Counted from the first letter of the stretch, positions 1 through 5,178 are shown. The stretch: 5,317 nucleotides of DNA from Rhodospirillales bacterium (GCA_024640665.1 JAHEEO010000164.1:1661-6977); one strand, 5' to 3'. Numbers and translations are program-made. The notes: a model not told the origin generated them from the letters alone.

Positions 1-5
1 CAGAC

Positions 6-431
6 ATGAAAATCCTTAGGCAATCAGCATTTCTCGGTGTGGCCATGTTGGCAACTGCGTGCACGACGATGGGCCCGACACAGACTGCAGCAACGTCTAA
101 CGATTGCTTTTTCGCACGGAGCTTGAGTGACTGGCGCCCCCTTGACGATCAAAACCTCATTCTGTTCGCACGCGGTCGGCAAGCCTACCATGTTCAATTG
201 GTCAGACCCGCGTTCGGCATAGGGTATGACGTGATGATTGGCGTATCTGACCGAGACGGTAGTATCTGCCCGTACGGAGGCGACGCCATAATTGTGGACG
301 GACCGATGCCGGACAGAATCTCCATCCGATCGATCAGGAAACTAAGCGATGTCCAGCTCGAGCAAATCTACGTTGAGTTTGGAATCAAGGCTCCTGCCAT
401 CGTCAGCGAAACCGCACTGGATACCGAATAA
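6..431 (+). CDS. DUF6491-like small lipoprotein
   Basis: This encodes a 141-residue protein with a lipoprotein signal: positive start (K2, R5), hydrophobic stretch at about 8-18, and a lipobox ending A16-T17-A18-C19, so Cys19 should be lipidated and the protein anchored in the cell envelope. The mature part resembles the DUF6491 family: a Cys near the start of the domain (C34), a 'W..LDD' segment at 43-48, an 'R..Y.V.L' strand around 58-65, and a 'DG.IC' turn at 84-88. From memory, relatives usually carry a second Cys pair, in 'GPC' and near the C-terminal 'C.I'. Here those places read RPA (67-69) and ISI, so only C34 and C88 remain in the domain. No function is known for the family. Only 5 bases precede the ATG, so its ribosome binding site and promoter lie outside. 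The next gene on the same strand begins about 60 bases downstream. Confidence 0.8.
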   Translation: MKILRQSAFLGVAMLATACTTMGPTQTAATSNDCFFARSLSDWRPLDDQNLILFARGRQAYHVQLVRPAFGIGYDVMIGVSDRDGSICPYGGDAIIVDGPMPDRISIRSIRKLSDVQLEQIYVEFGIKAPAIVSETALDTE

Positions 432-493
432 TTCGGACGGCGCGCGATCGCCAAAGAGCACCCTTCACTAATTCAATCAGCAGGCACATGCAC

Positions 494-892
494 ATGACCG
501 ATCGACACTCGCAAACCGTAGAAGAAAAAGCCAAATCCAAACTGGAGAAGCGCTTAGCAGCACTCCGCAGCGACATACAGCGCGAGCTGATTAAGCGGGA
601 TCATGAACTCTATGGCGACTTAGTCGACAAAATGTCCGATTCCAGTGACGCATCTGTCGCGGATCTACTCATCGATGTGAACCTCGCGGAGATTGCCCGC
701 GATCTCGAAGAACTCCGGGATGTCGAGTCAGCGCTGCGGCGCATTGAGCTGGGAACCTTTGGTGTCTGCACCCAGTGTTCTGGTGACATACAAAAAGCGC
801 GGCTTGAAACCGTACCCGAAGCCAGCCGATGCTTCTCGTGTCAAACAGCAGAAGAAGGCAAGAATCAGCGCGACAGCCACCTAAAGATGTAG
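494..892 (+). CDS. TraR/DksA-family C4 zinc-finger protein
   Basis: This is a 132-residue DksA/TraR-type protein, expected to act in the cytoplasm by binding the RNA polymerase secondary channel. Numbered from the upstream ATG at 488, residues 12-45 and 65-87 are charged, helix-rich arms of a predicted coiled coil. They are followed by 'G.FG.C' and a C4 zinc finger (C94, C97, C115, C118). The loop between the arms reads D51-S-S-D54-A-S56, at the place of the DksA tip motif DxxDxA, so both acidic residues are kept and the final Ala is Ser. At about 132 aa it is shorter than E. coli DksA (151 aa), so it is called a family member and not DksA itself. Two in-frame ATGs exist, at 488 and 494. The only Shine-Dalgarno-like AGG (482-484) lies 3 bases before the first and 9 before the second, so 494 is preferred. 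It may be co-transcribed with the lipoprotein gene. Confidence 0.88.
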   Translation: MTDRHSQTVEEKAKSKLEKRLAALRSDIQRELIKRDHELYGDLVDKMSDSSDASVADLLIDVNLAEIARDLEELRDVESALRRIELGTFGVCTQCSGDIQKARLETVPEASRCFSCQTAEEGKNQRDSHLKM

Positions 893-989
893 CAGCAGCG
901 CAATAACGACAACCGCTTTCGACATTGGCACGCGATTCAACACTGTTGGCCACAGGCAGAAAATCGGGCTGACAGCAGATGGCGTGAGA

Positions 990-1277
990 CTATTCGTGAG
1001 CAATGGACTCGCTGGTAAACAAGTAGTCCTTCAACTCCTTGTCGAGCGTGGGGTCACGCCTTCGAATCCACTCTAATACCATTGCCGCATGTTCCTTTTC
1101 TTCATCTCGATTGTGCTCGAGAATACGGCGGAGCTCTGCGTCTTTGCATGCGTCGACACGCTGATTGTACCAATCTACCGCTTCCAACTCTTCCATTAAT
1201 GAGGTAATGGCACGATGCATATCGCGCGTCTCATCTGACAACTCTTGGATCGGTTCGTGGTAGCCTTCGTTCGCCAT
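990..1277 (-). CDS. Encapsulated-ferritin-type (EncFtn) ferritin-like protein
   Basis: This 95-residue, two-helix protein closely matches the encapsulin-associated ferritin-like family, whose members oxidise Fe(II) at a metal site formed across a dimer of half-ferritin subunits. Helix 1 carries M-E29-E30-L-E32-A-V-D-W36-Y37 and helix 2 carries N-R-D-E59-E60-K-E-H63-A-A-M. By alignment from memory to Rhodospirillum rubrum EncFtn, E30, E60 and H63 are the ferroxidase-site ligands, and E29, E32, W36 and Y37 the accessory residues; all are kept. The protein stops soon after 'YLFT', without the C-terminal extension that carries the shell-docking peptide in classical members. No shell gene is in the window. 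The start is firm: GGAG (1284-1287) sits 6 bases before the ATG. It lies 15 bp behind the patatin gene and is probably the last gene of that operon. The family call is confident; the absence of encapsulation is inferred. Confidence 0.93.
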   Translation of the reverse strand: MANEGYHEPIQELSDETRDMHRAITSLMEELEAVDWYNQRVDACKDAELRRILEHNRDEEKEHAAMVLEWIRRRDPTLDKELKDYLFTSESIAHE

Positions 1278-1292
1278 CTTATTCTCCGACGT

Positions 1293-2189
1293 CTATTGAT
1301 CAATTCGATTATCGAGTGCCCGGCCCATTCTGTTGTAGCCGAACTCGATCAGTTCTTTCGCTCTGTGAAAATCCAGAAACCCGCACAAATTACTGGGGAT
1401 CTCGACGACCAAATTTGGCGTATAGGTTGCAAGCTTCATCCGCGCAATTGTCGTCTGCATCGTATCAATGGAGCGCAGCGCCAGCTCAAACGCGGTCAGA
1501 CTATCAGGCTCTGGCGTCGAGTTTGTGGGCACCCAATCATCGATAAAAGCGGCAATGTTCTCCCGCATCTGTGCGAACAAACTATTGGGCTCTTCAGCAG
1601 CTGAATTGGCCGGCTGAGTCGCACGCTCGATGCGCTCTACTGGACCGTTCAGATCGATCGCGAAAGTCCATGCCGCGCCATCATTCAGCGCCGGCGCAAT
1701 TGGCACGGGATTGACGACGCCACCATCTACCAGCAATAGTCCTTGATACTCCACTGGCGAGAACAAGAGCGGGTAAGCAATTGACGCGCGTATAGCCTCG
1801 AACAGCGATCCCCGGCTCAGCCAAATCTCGCGCATATTGTTGATATCAGTTGCGACTGCAGTGAAGCCAATCGATAGCCCTTCGATATCACGCTCGCCGA
1901 CCATGTCTTTTAGAATTGAGATGATGCGGTCATTGTCAAAGACAGCCTCGCGGCTAAACGCGAAATTCAATAGCCGAAAAACGTCGCGCTTCTGCAGCGC
2001 ACACACCCAATCAGCATAGTCTTCGAGCTTCCCCGCTGCGTAGACGCCGCCAACCAGAGCGCCCATCGAGCAACCGGCGATATAATTTATCTCAAACCCG
2101 CGTTCCTCGAGGCACCGAATTACGCCAATGTGGGCCAAGCCTCTAGCGCCACCGCTGCCTAATGCCAATGAAATGCGTTGTTTTCCCAC
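1293..2189 (-). CDS. Patatin-like phospholipase (RssA-type)
   Basis: This 298-residue protein has the full patatin signature of a Ser-Asp dyad acyl hydrolase. It has a glycine-rich oxyanion loop G-S-G-G-A-R-G (11-17), a nucleophile elbow G39-C-S41-M-G43, and a D155-G-G motif carrying the catalytic Asp, followed by N-P-V-P. There is no signal peptide or membrane segment, so it should act in the cytoplasm or at the inner membrane face, like RssA-type proteins, on phospholipid or other acyl esters; the substrate cannot be read from sequence. After the catalytic core a polar, low-complexity stretch (about 185-230) precedes a C-terminal helical part. The start codon is GTG and no good SD lies at the normal distance. 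The stop codon of the preceding gene is only 19 bases upstream, with a purine-rich GGTAGG across it, suggesting translational coupling. The ferritin-like gene follows after 15 bp. Confidence 0.93.
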   Translation of the reverse strand: MGKQRISLALGSGGARGLAHIGVIRCLEERGFEINYIAGCSMGALVGGVYAAGKLEDYADWVCALQKRDVFRLLNFAFSREAVFDNDRIISILKDMVGERDIEGLSIGFTAVATDINNMREIWLSRGSLFEAIRASIAYPLLFSPVEYQGLLLVDGGVVNPVPIAPALNDGAAWTFAIDLNGPVERIERATQPANSAAEEPNSLFAQMRENIAAFIDDWVPTNSTPEPDSLTAFELALRSIDTMQTTIARMKLATYTPNLVVEIPSNLCGFLDFHRAKELIEFGYNRMGRALDNRIDQ

Positions 2190-2208
2190 GAGAGGCAGAA
2201 TCAGCCGC

Positions 2209-2802
2209 CTACCAACCCTCGTCGATCGCCAGGTCTTGGTTTGCGGTTATATTGACCATTGCACAGTGATGGTACGAGAACCCGCCTTCTCGGAAACCAG
2301 GATGATCGGCCATGAATTGGATGATCTGTAGCACACAGCTTTCGCAATCGATGTTCGGAATTCGAATCTCGGTTTCCCAAATGCCGGTTCGACGCTCGTC
2401 GTGTGGCCACAGTCCATCGACCAACACAGGCGGCTGTGGATTGACCTCAATAGCTGCAGAATCTGAGCGCATACCGCGATCGGTCTCTTTCATGGTTGCA
2501 ACCGGATCATCGGGCAGCCAATTGGGCCGGCGCGCCAGCGCAATTCGAAAGTGACCCGGATGGTATATGGTCTCATCCACGATCACTTTCAGCAGGTCTC
2601 CGCCTGTCACATCGGTAACGGCGCCGGTTCGCGTGCCACCGTCAGCCAGCGTACCGCCGCAAGGGGCAAGTTTTTGCGGATCGCCGCGGTCGTCTTCTTC
2701 AATCCAAGACGCGGGTTCCAGCAACTTGAAGTGCGCGTCGACAAGAGTTGCAGTCAAGGCGCAAGCGGCAGCGATACTGAATCTAATTAGCGTGAACTTC
2801 AT
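2209..2802 (-). CDS. SCE4755-type LPMO-like secreted protein
   Basis: This 197-residue exported protein has a Sec signal peptide (K2, R7, hydrophobic 8-20) and probable cleavage after V-D-A23. That leaves His24 as the first mature residue, the hallmark of the lytic polysaccharide monooxygenase copper 'histidine brace', in the typical context H-F-x-L-L-E-P. A second brace His is likely in Y80-H-P-G-H84-F-R. Four Cys (C48, C153, C156, C180) can form two disulfides; the 'C..C.LQ' and 'YHHCA' segments resemble the AA15/SCE4755 pattern. The usual 'CAD' appears as C180-A-M182. It would act in the periplasm or outside, probably binding copper; polysaccharide oxidation is not shown and a copper-handling role is equally possible. 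ATG 2802 is chosen because the signal peptide begins there. An in-frame ATG at 2952, overlapping the upstream stop as ATGA, would add 50 unconvincing residues. Its stop lies 19 bp before the patatin gene. Confidence 0.85.
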   Translation of the reverse strand: MKFTLIRFSIAAACALTATLVDAHFKLLEPASWIEEDDRGDPQKLAPCGGTLADGGTRTGAVTDVTGGDLLKVIVDETIYHPGHFRIALARRPNWLPDDPVATMKETDRGMRSDSAAIEVNPQPPVLVDGLWPHDERRTGIWETEIRIPNIDCESCVLQIIQFMADHPGFREGGFSYHHCAMVNITANQDLAIDEGW

Positions 2803-2867
2803 GTTGGATTCCCGTAATTGTGATGAGTCCTGGCCCATTATCTTGAAAACCAGGCGCAACCGCGAGC

Positions 2868-2940
2868 AAAAAAGCGGCCATGCACCGGAGATCCATGCAA
2901 CTCGGGCCATACTGCATGGTTTCGATGGACCGACGGCCGC
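2868..2940 (-). terminator. Possible terminator or attenuator between GyrI-like and LPMO-like genes
   Basis: Read on the minus strand, GCGGCC (2940-2935) can pair with GGCCGC (2879-2874), which is followed directly by six T (2873-2868). The 55-base interior holds its own 7-bp hairpin, CCATGCA with TGCATGG (2919-2913 and 2899-2893). A G+C stem ending in a U run is the form of an intrinsic terminator, but the large branched loop is unusual, so this could instead be an attenuator that lowers expression of the downstream three genes. This is pattern reading only, with no energy calculation. Confidence 0.3.
2878..2919. repeat. CCATGCA repeat cluster (two direct copies, one inverted)
   Basis: The heptamer CCATGCA occurs at 2878-2884 and again at 2893-2899, exactly 15 bases apart, and in inverted form (TGCATGG) at 2913-2919. 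The cluster is 76-117 bases upstream of the LPMO-like start codon. It could be a regulator binding site, or simply the stem of the possible attenuator at 2868-2940; the two readings are not exclusive. Confidence 0.4.
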
Positions 2941-2948
2941 GAGGCGGC

Positions 2949-3431
2949 TCATGCATCGGCCTTCGTGCTCTCGACAATGGGAAAGAAAATCTCCAGTCCA
3001 CCCTCGCCCGTAGCCGAATCGAAGTGTTCGTCATATCTCTCGAAGTCTGGTGAATTCGCCGGCACAAAGCCAGACTCCGGCAACCAGGTCTTCCAAATCG
3101 CATTCCACGTTTCTTGAACCGTCGCTACGTTGCCACCGTGCTCGAACACAGCGTAATACGCTGCCGGTACTCGCATTCGTCCCAAACTGGCCGGTAGTTT
3201 GTCAAAACTGGAAACTTCGACAGCGCACATGTACTCGAACTGCTGTGTATCAGGATTTCCACCGCACATAACCCCGTAGGCAACACTGCCAGCCTGATCT
3301 TCGATTCGCGCCAACTCTTCGAATTCTCGCCACTGCGCCGTAATCGTCTCGCCGGCACTGGCATATGCGTGGTGCCGACGAATACCCGCCAGCAACATGG
3401 GACGGCCATTTTCCAATCGCAGCGCTCGCAT
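2949..3431 (-). CDS. GyrI-like / AraC effector-binding domain protein
   Basis: This 160-residue stand-alone GyrI-like (SOUL/AraC effector-binding) protein has no DNA-binding domain. The family pattern is visible as the central strand 'YGVMCGG', then 'FEYMCAVEV', 'LP..L..M.VPA..YAVFEH.G', 'TW.AIWK.WLP.SG', 'FERYDEHFD' and the final strand 'LEIFFPI'. Such domains bind small hydrophobic or cationic ligands in drug-sensing regulators; single-domain members include the gyrase inhibitor SbmC/GyrI. The role here is probably ligand binding in the cytoplasm, with ligand unknown. The start is ATG 3431: AGAGAG (3441-3446) lies 9 bases before it, but only 3 before an alternative in-frame TTG at 3437, which would add two residues. 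It is first of the minus-strand gene series, with a 146-bp gap before the next gene, and is divergent from the protease gene. Confidence 0.85.
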   Translation of the reverse strand: MRALRLENGRPMLLAGIRRHHAYASAGETITAQWREFEELARIEDQAGSVAYGVMCGGNPDTQQFEYMCAVEVSSFDKLPASLGRMRVPAAYYAVFEHGGNVATVQETWNAIWKTWLPESGFVPANSPDFERYDEHFDSATGEGGLEIFFPIVESTKADA

Positions 3432-3565
3432 CTTCAAAATCTCTCTTTTTGGAAAAGACTGGGACTAGTATTCCTGCCACTCAGAATCTTCGCAATGAGT
3501 AGGCACCCAGTCGAATAGAGTCTTACCGGCGCTTAAGCGAGTTTGTTCGCTCAAAGCAGCCGATA

Positions 3566-3580
3566 ACAGTATAAAACTGT
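3566..3580. repeat. Inverted repeat ACAGT-N5-ACTGT, operator candidate
   Basis: A perfect 5-bp inverted repeat with an A/T-only spacer (ATAAA) overlaps -10-like hexamers on both strands: TATAAA (3570-3575) on plus and TATACT (3573-3568) on minus. The size and location would suit a small dimeric repressor, but such short dyads also arise by chance. Confidence 0.3.
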
Positions 3581-3608
3581 GACTGGAGATCGCATATCCC
3601 GCCTCCGC

Positions 3609-3614
3609 TATGAT
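3609..3614 (+). promoter_or_regulatory. Candidate -10 element (TATGAT) for the protease gene
   Basis: TATGAT matches the sigma-70 -10 consensus at 5 of 6 positions and would start transcription near 3621, giving a 5' leader of about 30 bases before ATG 3652. The best -35 is weak: TGGAGA (3584-3589), 4 of 6 matches, with a long 19-base spacer. An activator or another sigma factor is therefore possible. Confidence 0.3.
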
Positions 3615-3623
3615 CTAGACTGG

Positions 3624-3638
3624 GTTGCAGATTGCAAC
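3624..3638 (+). promoter_or_regulatory. Leader hairpin or operator GTTGCA-N3-TGCAAC
   Basis: A perfect 6-bp inverted repeat with a 3-base spacer lies just after the candidate -10 and ends one base before the AGGAG ribosome binding site (3640-3644) of the protease gene. In RNA it is a compact hairpin next to the SD; in DNA it is a plausible repressor site at the transcription start. Confidence 0.4.
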
Positions 3639-3639
3639 T

Positions 3640-3644
3640 AGGAG
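3640..3644 (+). promoter_or_regulatory. Ribosome binding site AGGAG deciding the protease start
   Basis: AGGAG lies 7 bases before ATG 3652. It rules against the in-frame TTG at 3625, which lies upstream of it, inside the inverted repeat, and has no SD. Confidence 0.8.
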
Positions 3645-3651
3645 CCGACTC

Positions 3652-4818
3652 ATGGCGCAACAATCGCCCGTTTCGACAAATGCAGCGACGCAGTGGATCA
3701 AGCAATACGGCAACGCCATGCTCGATGCGCCTGAAGGCGGAATCATTGCACTCGGTGTGGGCAAGAAAAGCACGGGGCCGCTGGACGACACGTCGGCGTT
3801 TTGTTTGACGGCATTTGTTGAACGAAAGTTAACCAGTCAACAACTCAAATCACGTGCATTGACCAGCTTTGCTCGCTGCGTATCAAGCCTTTCTGCACAA
3901 ACCGCCGCTGCGCGTGACTTCGAGCTCGATGTGGTTGAAACCGGTTCGATGTTCTCGGCAAAGCCACGGCTTAGCGTGGATCGATCTCAACGCGGACCCT
4001 ATGGCGGCGCGCGACCCAGTGTGGATCTGCAGAAACGCTTTACAAAGCTGCGCAGCGGCATCGGCATCACGAATCCGGTTGGCGCCTATCCCGACTCTCT
4101 GTCGGTAGGCACGCTCGGCTTCTTCGTCAGCGATGCTGAAGACCAAAAATATCTTGTCTCCAATAACCATGTCATCGCTAACGAAAACAGGGCACGCGTT
4201 GGCAATGCCATCGTGCAACCCGGCACGTTGGACTTGACCGAAACAGAACTCGGACTTCTCAGCAATCTCGACAAATTGCGTAAAGAACTGCAAATAGCAA
4301 AACTATCAGCTTGGATCGACATCGAATATCCAGACGACGACGGTGTCCCACTGAACCAAGTCGATTGCGCAGTTGCAGAACTAGTACCCAGCGATAGAGA
4401 CGAAAGTGAATCGGCGCGAGTGGGTCTGGGCGGGGAATCTCGCGGCCTCGGCCCAAACTTCCGAATCGATGCAACCACTGGACGGCTAACGGGCTCACCT
4501 CGCGTATACAAAGCCGGCCGCACGACCGGATGGACCGAGGGCGATGTCGTTGCCATAAACGTACTCAGCGACGTCGGCTACAGCGCAGGCGTGGCGCGAT
4601 TCAGCAATCAAATTGCAATCAAGCCGACTGTTGACAACAGCGGTCCCTTCAGCAATGCCGGAGACAGCGGCAGCGGCATCTACAATACAAAGCATCAGCT
4701 GGTCGGGCTCTTATTCGCCGGCAGCGAAACGCGGACGCTCGCCAATCCGGCTCGCCTAGTCGTCAGAAAGCTACAGAATGCGCTTGGCAGAGGACGCTTG
4801 ACGGTGCAGCGAGGATAG
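3652..4818 (+). CDS. Chymotrypsin-fold (S1, NAL1-like) serine protease
   Basis: This 388-residue protease-like protein has a complete predicted triad. His173 sits in V-S-N-N-H-V, Asp238 in Q-V-D-C-A-V-A, and Ser339 in A-G-D-S-G-S-G. 'K.GRTTG.T.G.V' (287-299), typical of trypsin-like bacterial and plant NAL1-type members, precedes the Ser. The N-terminal 130 residues form a separate region with 'GIIALGVGKK' (30-39) and 'FCLTAFVERKL' (50-60), which looks like the small beta domain found before the protease core in these proteins. There is no signal peptide and no membrane segment, so it should be cytoplasmic, unlike most S1 enzymes. Substrate and role are unknown. The start follows a strong AGGAG 7 bases upstream. 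A small gene follows after 9 bp, probably co-translated. The protease fold is confident, the NAL1 likeness moderate. Confidence 0.88.
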   Translation: MAQQSPVSTNAATQWIKQYGNAMLDAPEGGIIALGVGKKSTGPLDDTSAFCLTAFVERKLTSQQLKSRALTSFARCVSSLSAQTAAARDFELDVVETGSMFSAKPRLSVDRSQRGPYGGARPSVDLQKRFTKLRSGIGITNPVGAYPDSLSVGTLGFFVSDAEDQKYLVSNNHVIANENRARVGNAIVQPGTLDLTETELGLLSNLDKLRKELQIAKLSAWIDIEYPDDDGVPLNQVDCAVAELVPSDRDESESARVGLGGESRGLGPNFRIDATTGRLTGSPRVYKAGRTTGWTEGDVVAINVLSDVGYSAGVARFSNQIAIKPTVDNSGPFSNAGDSGSGIYNTKHQLVGLLFAGSETRTLANPARLVVRKLQNALGRGRLTVQRG

Positions 4819-4827
4819 AATGCAAGC

Positions 4828-5133
4828 ATGACACGCAAGCCCAAACGCTGCTCCAGAACCGGCGCAATCAAGCAGGCCAGTTATGGCGACATTGCAGCGG
4901 CCTTGAGTAACCACGTCGATCAAATTCTGGAACAGATTGATGCCCCGGATGTGAGCCTTTGCATGCCGACCGATGGTGGGCGTCCTCGCGTTATCGTGTC
5001 TGTGCCATCCGGCCAGGGCTCCCAGATACCTGATAACCTTATCGTTATGATGGGTCGACGCCGCATCGCACTCCCTTGTGAAGTGCATGAAGACCTGGAG
5101 ACAGTGCTGGCTCAGTCCGATTCCACCGATTGA
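4828..5133 (+). CDS. Small protein of unknown function, partner of the protease
   Basis: This 101-residue protein is not recognised. It has a basic N-terminus (R3, K4, K6, R7, R10), a predicted helix at about 19-37 (Y-G-D-I-A-A-A-L...Q-I-L-E-Q-I), then a beta-rich part: 'DVSLCMP' (41-47), 'RPRVIVSVP' (52-60), 'IPDNLIV' (67-73), and 'RRRIALPCEVHED' (77-89). This strand-'IPD'-strand-'LP.EV' order resembles the small N-terminal domain found ahead of trypsin-like cores in bacterial proteases, which suggests a stand-alone partner domain; that is inference. Two Cys (C45, C84) fall in the beta part. There is no signal peptide. GAGGA (4811-4815) lies 12 bases before the ATG and touches the protease stop codon, so coupled translation is likely. 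A very short ATG ORF at 4820 stops after three codons. A strong dyad follows at 5147-5178. Confidence 0.7.
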   Translation: MTRKPKRCSRTGAIKQASYGDIAAALSNHVDQILEQIDAPDVSLCMPTDGGRPRVIVSVPSGQGSQIPDNLIVMMGRRRIALPCEVHEDLETVLAQSDSTD

Positions 5134-5146
5134 AGCTGCGGCAGAC

Positions 5147-5178
5147 CGCGACATTTCGTGGGCCCACGATATTTCGCG
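5147..5178. repeat. 32-bp imperfect dyad with a 14-bp perfect palindromic core
   Basis: The core at 5156-5169 (TCGTGGGCCCACGA) is a perfect palindrome, and outer arms CGCGA (5147-5151) and TCGCG (5174-5178) extend it. Per half, 14 of 16 positions are symmetric. It starts 13 bases after the stop of the small gene. As RNA it forms a stable hairpin with a GGCC loop, but no U run follows, so it is not a canonical intrinsic terminator. A protein-binding operator or an mRNA 3'-end stabilising hairpin are alternatives. Confidence 0.6.

Larger units (their letters stand above)
3432..3651. promoter_or_regulatory. Divergent intergenic region with several dyads
   Basis: These 220 bases separate the GyrI-like gene (minus) and the protease gene (plus), so promoters for both directions are expected here. 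Visible inverted repeats are CGCTTAAGCG (3530-3539, perfect palindrome), AGCGA-N6-TCGCT (3536-3551), ACAGT-N5-ACTGT (3566-3580) and GTTGCA-N3-TGCAAC (3624-3638). A minus-strand TATACT (3573-3568) lies inside the third, without a good -35 partner. No gene is seen in the region. Confidence 0.5.

Noticed and set aside
444..451. GCGATCGC palindrome (same as the cyanobacterial HIP1 octamer)
   Set aside because: A single copy noticed; gene content is not cyanobacterial, so it carries no weight.
893..989. Terminator between the convergent DksA-like and ferritin-like genes
   Set aside because: Only CAACA-C-TGTTG (938-948) and weak GC pairings are present; no stem with a usable loop followed by a T run on either strand.
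1245..1604. 119-codon open frame on the plus strand across the ferritin-like and patatin genes
   Set aside because: Antisense to two firmly recognised genes, with no family pattern.
2783..2920. Short hydrophobic minus-strand peptide in the gap before the LPMO-like gene
   Set aside because: It looks slightly leader-like ('CMAAFLLAVAPGF'), but none of its ATGs has an SD and it continues a shadow frame of the GyrI-like gene.
2567..3013. 148-codon plus-strand open frame over the LPMO-like gene and the following gap
   Set aside because: Ser/Pro/Arg-rich composition typical of a shadow frame; the opposite strand carries the signal peptide and family motifs.
4086..4556. 156-codon minus-strand open frame inside the protease gene
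   Set aside because: Lies wholly within a gene with a complete catalytic triad; composition rich in Ser, Pro and Arg.
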